From: an uncultured Clostridia bacterium
Lineage (GTDB): Bacteria > Bacillota > Clostridia > TANB77 > CAG-508
NCBI GenBank assembly: GCA_944389715.1
Contig: CALXNI010000072.1
Coordinates: 1 to 5,937, forward strand
Reading direction: 5' to 3'
DNA: 5,937 nucleotides
In this document: positions 1 to 4,975 of the stretch, in pieces
How positions within the stretch are numbered: position 1 is the first letter of the stretch
Layout: the number at the start of each line of letters is the position of its first letter
Position numbers and translations under genes: made by a program
The notes under the pieces: model-generated
The model's input: the letters and a program-made list of their open reading frames with translations, nothing else
Databases searched by the model: none
What the model was told of the DNA's origin: nothing

Positions 1-11
1 GTGTCCGCCCG
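1..11. repeat. truncated end of a GTAGGG-type intergenic repeat
   Basis: The first 11 bases (GTGTCCGCCCG) resemble the right half of the repeat at 491-518 (GTGTCTGCTCGG), and both are followed by an A-rich stretch. The window edge probably cuts through a copy whose left half lies outside. The match is short, so this is a tentative call. Confidence 0.35.
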
Positions 12-32
12 AAACAAAATAATTGCAAACGT

Positions 33-102
33 TGTAGGGGTCGCCGCCCACGGCGACCCGCATATCAATATTTAAGGGTCGCCCAGGGGTGCGACCCCTA
101 CA
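33..102. repeat. 70-bp palindromic element with 12-bp terminal inverted repeats
   Basis: TGTAGGGGTCGC (33-44) is an exact inverted repeat of GCGACCCCTACA (91-102). Two smaller hairpins nest inside: GGGTCGCC 38-45 with GGCGACCC 52-59, and GGGTCGC 76-82 with GCGACCC 91-97. The element is much richer in G+C than the surrounding AT-rich DNA and contains no reading frame. It looks like a small non-autonomous, MITE- or REP-like intergenic repeat. No target-site duplication is evident and no transposase is present in the window. Confidence 0.75.
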
Positions 103-163
103 GATTTAAATTAATTTAATCATTCAATTACAATTTGTTTGATATGTAAATTTAGCAAATTAC

Positions 164-192
164 TTGAAAAATTAGGTAATAGAATATATAAT
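164..192 (+). promoter_or_regulatory. sigma-A type promoter for the DUF4321 gene
   Basis: A -35 box TTGAAA (164-169) and a perfect -10 box TATAAT (187-192) are separated by the ideal 17 bp. This predicts a start near 199, just upstream of the AGGAGGA ribosome binding site (208-214). It is the clearest promoter in the window and may also feed radC-mreB-mreC, since no strong intrinsic terminator is seen before them. Confidence 0.7.
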
Positions 193-220
193 ATATGAGT
201 AAAAAATAGGAGGAATAAAT

Positions 221-478
221 ATGGCAACAAAAGAAAAAAATATATGGATATTATTAGTGTTTTTATTATCAGGATTAGTAATAGGTGGTTTACTTGGCGA
301 ACTTGCTTCAAAAGTGGAATGGCTATGGTGGCTTTCGTATGGAGAAAATTTTGGACTAGCTACTCCTATTGAGCTAGATTTAAGTGTTATATCAATAACA
401 TTTGGACTCATGTTTAAAATAAACATTTCAAGTATTATAGGAATGGCAATAGCAATTTTTATATATAGAAAAGTTTAA
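221..478 (+). CDS. DUF4321 family small membrane protein
   Basis: This 85-residue protein of unknown function has two hydrophobic segments, about residues 7-28 (WILLVFLLSGLVIGGLLGEL) and 62-82 (near the C-terminus, ending IAIFIYRKV). They are joined by a loop containing a Trp-rich patch (WLWWLSYG) and a 'FGLATPIELDLSVISITFG' stretch. The length, the glycine-rich GGLLGEL turn and the LDL-x-V...TFG...K(I/L)N pattern match the DUF4321 family as I remember it. That family is often found just upstream of radC/mreB in Clostridia. The start is firm: AGGAGGA at 208-214 lies 6 bases from the ATG, behind a consensus promoter. The neighbourhood suggests a role linked to the cell envelope or to shape genes, but this is guilt by association only. 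The protein appears intact. Confidence 0.85.
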   Translation: MATKEKNIWILLVFLLSGLVIGGLLGELASKVEWLWWLSYGENFGLATPIELDLSVISITFGLMFKINISSIIGMAIAIFIYRKV

Positions 479-490
479 AATATAAAAAAA

Positions 491-518
491 GTAGGGTCAG
501 ACCACCGTGTCTGCTCGG
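491..518. repeat. short GC-rich intergenic repeat (GTAGGG...GCTCGG)
   Basis: This 28-bp GC-rich unit starts GTAGGGTCAGACC and ends GTGTCTGCTCGG. Inside it CAGAC (498-502) can pair with GTCTG (509-513). Its right half resembles the first 11 bases of the window, and its left end shares GTAGGG with the element at 33-102. It sits in the DUF4321-radC spacer and encodes nothing visible. It is probably a copy of a dispersed intergenic repeat. Confidence 0.55.
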
Positions 519-527
519 ATAAAAATA

Positions 528-552
528 CAAAATTTGCTGTGAGCAAATTTTG
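528..552. repeat. 11-bp perfect hairpin in the radC leader
   Basis: CAAAATTTGCT (528-538) and AGCAAATTTTG (542-552) form a perfect stem around a 3-base loop (GTG), followed by ATGGGGG. No T-tract follows on either side, so it is not a normal intrinsic terminator. A similar hairpin with a similar G-rich tail lies at 4880-4907, which suggests a repeat family rather than a gene-specific element. It could still influence the radC mRNA leader. Confidence 0.6.
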
Positions 553-585
553 ATGGGGGTAAAATCATTTTGAAAGGATGATAGT

Positions 586-1291
586 ATGAAATTAAAAATG
601 AAAGAACTCCCAATTTCTGAAAGACCATATGAAAAATTAGAATTATATGGACCAGAAATGTTATCTAATGCTGAACTTTTGGCAATAATAATAAAAACAG
701 GTACAAAAAATGAAAATTCAGTAGCTATTGCTCAAAAAATTTTAAAATTAAAAAATACAACAGATAAAGAAGATTTAAGGTTTTTGTGTGATATATCTAT
801 AGAAGAATTTATGCAAATAAATGGAGTAGGTAGAGTAAAAGCAATTCAATTAAAAGCAGTTGGAGAGATTACAAAAAGAATATCAAAACCGATAAACAAA
901 AAGAAAATAAAAATAAAAAATACTAAGGATGTTGCAGATCTTTTGATGTCAGAATTGAGATATGAAAAAAGAGAAATAGCAAAAGTTATTATTCTTAATA
1001 GCAAAAATATAGTTATTAGAATAATAAATATATCATTTGGAGGTACTAATTTCGCAAGTATTGCACCAAAAGAAATTCTTGCAGAAGCAGTAAAATGTGG
1101 AGCACCAAAGATAATACTTGTTCATAATCACCCAAGTCGGAGATCCTAAGCCAAGTAAAGAAGATTTTAGAATAACAGATAGAATATATGAATGTGCGGA
1201 TATAATGGGAATAGAGCTTTTAGACCATGTTGTAATAGGTGATGGAACATTTGAAAGTATTTTGTTAGAAAGGAAACGTGAAATAAAATGA
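586..1291 (+). CDS. radC: RadC/JAMM domain protein, split by a +1 frameshift at CGG 1138-1140
   Basis: This is a RadC (UPF0758) family protein, historically called a DNA repair protein; its real function is uncertain. The N-terminal part (residues 7-43) has the family pattern ERPYEKL..YGPEMLSNAELLAII. A helix-hairpin-helix follows (MQINGVGRVKAIQLKAVGEI). The C-terminal JAMM/MPN domain carries the metal motif HNHPSG (H180, H182) and, after the shift, S190 and D193. The zero frame reads into CGG and stops at 1147-1149 after HNHPSRRS. Skipping C1138 restores HNHPSGDPKPSKED and runs to TGA 1289-1291, giving 234 residues, the usual family length. The start is supported by AAAGGA at 573-578, 7 bases before the ATG. 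The end overlaps the mreB start as ATGA, which suggests translational coupling. Unless a frameshift or quadruplet decoding occurs, the protein loses part of its active site. Confidence 0.88.
1138..1141 (+). other. +1 frameshift site in radC at an in-frame CGG (CGGA)
   Basis: The zero frame reads CCA AGT CGG AGA TCC TAA. Family homology demands P-S-G-D-P, which is obtained by reading AGT, then GGA (1139-1141), then GAT. The extra base is therefore the C at 1138. The same T-CGG-A string marks the break in mreC. The site may be a recoding signal (a hungry or unassigned CGG, or CGGA read as one glycine), a mutation, or a sequence error. Confidence 0.8.
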
Positions 1292-2319
1292 GACTATTTA
1301 GCTTAAAATCAAAAGATATAGGAATTGATTTGGGAACAGCAAACACATTAGTAACACTTAAAGGAAAAGGGGTTATTTTAAAAGAACCATCTGTTGTAGC
1401 AATAGATAGAAGATCTGGAGATATCCTCGCTACTGGTCATGAAGCAAAAGAAATGCTTGGAAGAACACCTGAAGCAATAAAAGCTGTAAGGCCATTAAAA
1501 GATGGAGTTATTGCAGATTTTACAGCGACTCAATTAATGCTTAAAAATATTGTAACAAAAGTGTGCCAGAGATATAATGCAGGAAGACCTAGAGTAGTAG
1601 TTGGTGTCCCATCAGGAATAACAGAAGTTGAAGAAAGGGCAGTAGAAGAATCAGTTTTAAGAGCAGGAGCAAGGGAAGTATATTTAATAGAAGAACCAAT
1701 GGCAGCTGCAATTGGTGCAAATCTTGATGTAGCAGAGCCAACAGGTAATATTATAGTAGATATAGGAGGAGGAACAACAGAAGTAGCAGTTATATCCTTA
1801 GGAGGAGTAGTAGTAAGTAATTCACTAAGAATTGCTGGAGATGAACTAGACGAAGACATTGTAAATTATATAAAAAAAGAAATGGGATTAGCTATAGGAG
1901 AAACAACTGCAGAAGAAATAAAAATGGAAATTGGTTGCGCTATGCCTCTTATGACAGAAATGAGTATGGAAGTTAGAGGAAGAGACTTAAGTAATGGTTT
2001 GCCAAGAAATATTGTTGTTACTTCAAGTCAAATAGAAGAAGCAATACATGACTCAACAAATGAAATAGTTGAAATAGTAAAAACAACGTTAGAAAAAACA
2101 CCACCTGAGCTTGCATCAGATATAGTAGAAAAAGGAATTGTACTTGCAGGTGGAGGAGCTTTGATTAAAAACTTGGACAAATTACTAAGCCAAAAAACAG
2201 GAATGCCAGTATATATAGCAGAAAATCCTTTAGAATGTGTTGTAAAAGGGACAGGAAAAACATTAGAAGATTTGGAAAGACTAAAAACTGTACTAATAAA
2301 TGCAAGAAAACGTAGGTAA
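1288..2319 (+). CDS. mreB: rod shape-determining actin homologue MreB
   Basis: MreB is a bacterial actin that polymerises on the inner face of the membrane and guides lateral wall synthesis. The 343-residue length is typical of the family. The ATPase fold motifs are in order: phosphate-1 DIGIDLGTANTLV (residues 10-22), RVVVGVPSGITEVEERAV, the catalytic-side glutamates in IEEPMAAAIGANL (E135/E136), phosphate-2 DIGGGTTEVAVI (from D158), and the adenosine motif VLAGGGALIKNL (G288-G290). The start overlaps the radC stop as ATGA. An AAAGGA (1269-1274) lies 13 bases upstream, a rather long spacing that fits coupling to radC translation. The reading frame is intact, with no CGG codon. mreC follows after 21 bases, consistent with co-transcription. 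Confidence 0.97.
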   Translation: MRLFSLKSKDIGIDLGTANTLVTLKGKGVILKEPSVVAIDRRSGDILATGHEAKEMLGRTPEAIKAVRPLKDGVIADFTATQLMLKNIVTKVCQRYNAGRPRVVVGVPSGITEVEERAVEESVLRAGAREVYLIEEPMAAAIGANLDVAEPTGNIIVDIGGGTTEVAVISLGGVVVSNSLRIAGDELDEDIVNYIKKEMGLAIGETTAEEIKMEIGCAMPLMTEMSMEVRGRDLSNGLPRNIVVTSSQIEEAIHDSTNEIVEIVKTTLEKTPPELASDIVEKGIVLAGGGALIKNLDKLLSQKTGMPVYIAENPLECVVKGTGKTLEDLERLKTVLINARKRR

Positions 2320-2340
2320 AGAGAAAGGATTAGATAACAA

Positions 2341-3157
2341 GTGTATAAAAACAGTAAAGTAGGGATTATAGGTATAATAATTACTATACTAATCTTAATA
2401 TCATTGGTAATATTAACAAATGTAGATATTAATAAATTTTCTAATGTAGAAGGTTTCTTTAATAAATTAGTCATGCCTATTCAAAATGGACTTACGTATT
2501 TAAAAAATAAAATATCAGGCAATGATGCATTTTTTCAGGATATAAATAATTTAAAAGAGGAAAATAAAAGACTTATAGAAGAAAACAATAAGTTAGAAGA
2601 GGAGTTAAAAGAACTAGAAATAATAAAAGCAGAAAATGCAACATTAAGAGCCTATAATAATATGAGTGAAGCGTATTCAGAATATAAAACAGTTCCAGGC
2701 TATATAATTAGCAAGGATATTAGCAACTTGAGTAATACTATGGTAATAAATATAGGCAGTGACGACGGTGTGGGAGTAAATATGCCAGTAATTACAACAG
2801 AAGGATTAGTTGGGTATACAATATCTGTAACAGAAAAAACTGCAAAAGTGCAACCAATAATAGATCCTGCAACTAGTATTAGTGCTACAATTAGTACTTC
2901 AAGAGATAGTGTAGTTACAACAGGAATACTTCGGAAGTACAAACACTTTAAAATTAATGTATATTCCAACAGATGCAGATTTAGTGCTAGAAGATACAAT
3001 AGAAACATCTGGAATAGGAGGAATTTATCCTAAAGGAATTTTAATTGGAAAGATATCAGAAATAATTGAATCAAAAAATATAACAGATAGGTATGCTATA
3101 GTAGAAACAGCAGTGGATTTTTCTAAATTAGAAAACGTTTTAGTTATAACGGATTAA
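2341..3157 (+). CDS. mreC: rod shape-determining protein MreC, split by a +1 frameshift at CGG 2932-2934
   Basis: MreC is a bitopic membrane protein that links MreB filaments to the extracytoplasmic wall-synthesis enzymes. Seen here are a short basic N-terminus, one transmembrane helix (about residues 7-27), a charged coiled coil (about 66-104, rich in K/E/N/L heptads), and a beta-rich extracellular domain (VPGYIISKD, INIGSDDGVGVNMPV, GLVGYTISV, ATISTSRDS). The zero frame passes CGG 2932-2934 and ends at 3033 in unrelated residues. Skipping C2932 continues as GILGSTNTLKLMYIPTDADL and SGIGGIYPKGILIGKI, typical MreC C-terminal sequence, to TAA 3155-3157 and a normal 271 residues. The start is GTG, with AAAGGA (2324-2329) 11 bases upstream. 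No mreD follows. Deleting two bases elsewhere in the codon could also explain the break (for example an original LRGS), but a single extra C is simplest. Confidence 0.9.
2932..2935 (+). other. +1 frameshift site in mreC at an in-frame CGG (CGGA)
   Basis: The zero frame reads ATA CTT CGG AAG TAC; the frame carrying the conserved C-terminus reads CTT, then GGA (2933-2935), AGT, ACA. The codon before CGG is CTT, the same slippery codon used in the prfB +1 shift, and an AGGA (2922-2925) sits just upstream. That may or may not act as a Shine-Dalgarno-like stimulator. The T-CGG-A string matches the radC site exactly. Confidence 0.75.
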
Positions 3158-3170
3158 ATAAAATATAGAT

Positions 3171-3263
3171 GTGTGAGGTGCGAAGTGTGAGGTGTGCTTT
3201 TTAGGGTTAGGCTACGTAAGACTTACCCTAATTTCACACTTCCCACATCCCACTTCTCACTTC
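3171..3263. repeat. imperfect inverted repeat with GTGAGG-type arms after mreC
   Basis: The left arm (about 3175-3196, GTGAGG/GAAGTG-rich) and the right arm (about 3236-3263, its CACTTC/CTCACTTC complement) pair over about 22 positions with roughly five mismatches. The inner part is closed by TTAGGGT (3201-3207) with ACCCTAA (3225-3231). The 19-bp string GAGGTGCGAAGTGTGAGGT (3175-3193) recurs exactly at 5889-5907. No T-tract follows, so it is not a canonical terminator, although the fold could stabilise or end the mre transcript. It is most likely a dispersed intergenic repeat. Confidence 0.65.
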
Positions 3264-3297
3264 ATAAATTAATTTTATTTATAATCTAAAAATTATA

Positions 3298-3394
3298 AAG
3301 AGTAGATGACTAAAAAATTGACATCAATAATTCACAAGTAGGGGATATAGCTACTCTTCATAGAATTACAAAGGGGTAAGATGTGTCCCCTTAC
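3298..3394 (+). promoter_or_regulatory. structured leader upstream of purB with a possible -35 box
   Basis: AAGAGTAG (3298-3305) can pair with CTACTCTT (3351-3358), and GTAG (3338-3341) competes for the same CTAC. A second hairpin, AAGGGG (3371-3376) with CCCCTT (3387-3392), lies just before the ribosome binding site. A perfect -35 hexamer TTGACA (3318-3323) is present, but the best downstream -10 candidates (GATATA 3344-3349, TAGAAT 3361-3366) are badly spaced. The stretch may be a purB promoter/leader or a degenerate GTAGGGG...CCCCTTAC repeat. No purine-riboswitch core is recognisable. Confidence 0.3.
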
Positions 3395-3403
3395 ATTAGA
3401 AAG

Positions 3404-3409
3404 AAAGGA
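3404..3409 (+). promoter_or_regulatory. ribosome binding site that selects the purB start
   Basis: AAAGGA lies only 2 bases from the first ATG (3412) but 8 bases from the second in-frame ATG (3418). The second is therefore the likelier start, giving an N-terminus of MNNEIYVTPL. Confidence 0.65.
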
Positions 3410-3417
3410 AAATGAAA

Positions 3418-4851
3418 ATGAATAATGAAATTTATGTAACACCACTTTCAGGAAGATATGCAAGTAAAGAAATGAACAAAATTTGGTCTAGTAATTCAAA
3501 ATATTCTACATGGAGAAAACTTTGGGTAGCACTTGCAGAAACAGAAAAAGAATTAGGAATTGACATAACAGACGAACAAATTAATGAAATGAAGGCAAAT
3601 ATAGATAACATAGATTATGATGTTGTAGCAAAAAGAGAAAAAGAATGTAGGCATGACGTTATGGCACATGTGTATGAATTTGGAACAAAATGTCCAAAAG
3701 CAAAGCCTATAATACATTTAGGTGCAACCTCATGTTATGTAACAGATAATACAGATGTAATTTTAATGAGAGAAGCACTAAAAATTGTAAAGCAAAAATT
3801 AGTTACTGTTATAAACAACTTAAAGAATTTTGCTGATAAATATAAAGGAACAGCATGCCTTGGTTATACACATTTTCAACCAGCACAACTTACAACAGTT
3901 GGAAAAAGAGCAACACTTTGGATTCAAGATTTATTAGAGGATTTAGAAGAATTAGAATTTGTAGAAACAAGAATGAAACTTTTAGGTTGCAAAGGAACAA
4001 CAGGAACTGGGGAAAGCTTTATGAAATTATTTAAAGACGAAGAAAAGGTAAAACAAATTGATGGAAAAATAGCAGAAAAAATGGGGTTTGATAAAGTTTT
4101 TGCAGTTTCTGGACAAACATACACAAGAAAATTAGATTCAATAGTGTTAAATTGTTTGGCAGGAATTGCAGAAAGCGCATCAAAATTTGCAAATGACATG
4201 AGATTATTGCAACATGAAAAAGAACTAGAAGAACCATTCGAAAAAGGGCAAATAGGTTCATCTGCAATGGCGTATAAAAGAAATCCAATGAGAAGCGAAA
4301 GGATTAACTCACTATCAAGACATGTAATAGCACTTTCTAATGATACAAAAATAACAGCAGCAACACAATGGTTAGAAAGAACATTAGATGATTCAGCAAA
4401 TAAAAGAATATGTGTTCCAGAAGCATTTTTAGCAATAGATGGAGTATTAATACTTTATGAAAATATATCGTCAAATATAGTAGTATACGAAAATGTAATA
4501 AAAACTAATATGATGCAAGAATTACCTTTTATGGGAACAGAAGAAATTCTTATGAATGCTGTTTTAAAAGGTGGAGATAGGCAAGAACTTCACGAAAAAA
4601 TAAGAGTATATTCTATGGAAGCGGGAAGAGAAGTAAAAGAATTTGGAAGACCAAATGATTTAGTAGATAGAATAGCAGCAGACAAAACATTTGGATTAAC
4701 TAAAGAAGAGATTTTGCACATATTAAATCCAGATCATCTTTGTGGTAGAGCAAAACATCAAGTAGAAGATTTTATTAAAGAACAAGTAAATCCAGTGCTA
4801 GAGAAATACAAAGATTTGATAAATAAAGAAACTGTAGATGTAAATGTGTAG
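3418..4851 (+). CDS. purB: adenylosuccinate lyase
   Basis: PurB acts twice in purine synthesis: it cleaves SAICAR to AICAR plus fumarate, and adenylosuccinate to AMP plus fumarate. The 477-residue protein shows the fumarase/aspartase-superfamily layout. It has RHDVMAHV early, HLGATSCYVTDNTD, and THFQPAQLTTVGKR with the expected general-acid histidine. The flexible signature loop GSSAMAYKRNPMRSER carries the catalytic serine pair. Numbered from 3418, the acid histidine is H152 and the loop serines are S281 and S282. The length and the STWRKLW, RTLDDSANKRIC and QELPFMGTEE segments resemble the longer, eukaryotic-type ADSL form rather than the roughly 430-residue Bacillus type. An in-frame ATG at 3412 would add two residues. 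The gene ends in tandem stops (TAG 4849-4851, TAA 4852-4854) and converges on purC, which encodes the preceding pathway step. The frame is intact. Confidence 0.96.
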   Translation: MNNEIYVTPLSGRYASKEMNKIWSSNSKYSTWRKLWVALAETEKELGIDITDEQINEMKANIDNIDYDVVAKREKECRHDVMAHVYEFGTKCPKAKPIIHLGATSCYVTDNTDVILMREALKIVKQKLVTVINNLKNFADKYKGTACLGYTHFQPAQLTTVGKRATLWIQDLLEDLEELEFVETRMKLLGCKGTTGTGESFMKLFKDEEKVKQIDGKIAEKMGFDKVFAVSGQTYTRKLDSIVLNCLAGIAESASKFANDMRLLQHEKELEEPFEKGQIGSSAMAYKRNPMRSERINSLSRHVIALSNDTKITAATQWLERTLDDSANKRICVPEAFLAIDGVLILYENISSNIVVYENVIKTNMMQELPFMGTEEILMNAVLKGGDRQELHEKIRVYSMEAGREVKEFGRPNDLVDRIAADKTFGLTKEEILHILNPDHLCGRAKHQVEDFIKEQVNPVLEKYKDLINKETVDVNV

Positions 4852-4879
4852 TAAGAAAAAGCTTCGCAAATATTCCACA

Positions 4880-4902
4880 CAAAATTTTTTGCAAAAATTT
4901 TG
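4880..4902. repeat. AT-rich 10-bp hairpin after purB, second copy of a hairpin family
   Basis: CAAAATTTTT (4880-4889) and AAAAATTTTG (4893-4902) pair around TGC and are followed by GCGGGAG. The outer bases and the G-rich tail resemble the hairpin at 528-559. Lying 28 bases after the purB stop, it could mark the transcript end, but it lacks a downstream U-tract. Confidence 0.5.
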
Positions 4903-4908
4903 GCGGGA

Positions 4909-4975
4909 GAACAACGGGCGTGGACTTTGAAATAAATTTAAGCAGTTTGACATTAAATAAAGTCCACTGTTGTTC
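4909..4975. repeat. long interrupted inverted repeat between convergent purB and purC
   Basis: GAACAAC (4909-4915) pairs with GTTGTTC (4969-4975). After a small internal loop, TGGACTTT (4921-4928) pairs with AAAGTCCA (4959-4966), leaving a 30-base AT-rich loop. It abuts the purC stop codon. Being symmetric between convergent genes, it could act as a bidirectional 3'-end structure, yet no T-tract is present on either strand. It may instead be a small palindromic insertion. Confidence 0.5.

Noticed and set aside
120..426. Minus-strand open frames over the DUF4321 gene
   Set aside because: They are low-complexity hydrophobic shadows of AT-rich DNA and of the real gene, with no family resemblance.
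515..519. Third TCGGA as another frameshift site
   Set aside because: It lies in a non-coding intergenic repeat, so it is not a codon.
1530..2474. Minus-strand open frames over mreB and mreC
   Set aside because: Ser/Thr/Ile-rich antisense shadows of well-conserved genes.
2957..3157. Independent 66-residue gene beginning at an internal ATG
   Set aside because: Its sequence is the normal C-terminal domain of MreC, continuous in homology with the upstream frame, and it has no ribosome binding site of its own.
3171..3263. CRISPR array suggested by repeated GTGAGG units
   Set aside because: The repeats are short, adjacent and arranged as inverted arms, with no regular spacers and no cas genes nearby.
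3265..3411. Purine riboswitch upstream of purB
   Set aside because: The conserved three-way-junction core and loop-loop motifs are not recognisable; only generic stems are present.
3924..4288. Minus-strand open frames over purB
   Set aside because: Antisense shadows of a strongly conserved enzyme, without ribosome binding sites or recognisable domains.
4880..4975. Classical intrinsic terminators between purB and purC
   Set aside because: Hairpins are present, but neither strand shows a T-tract directly after a stem, so they are listed as hairpins or repeats instead.
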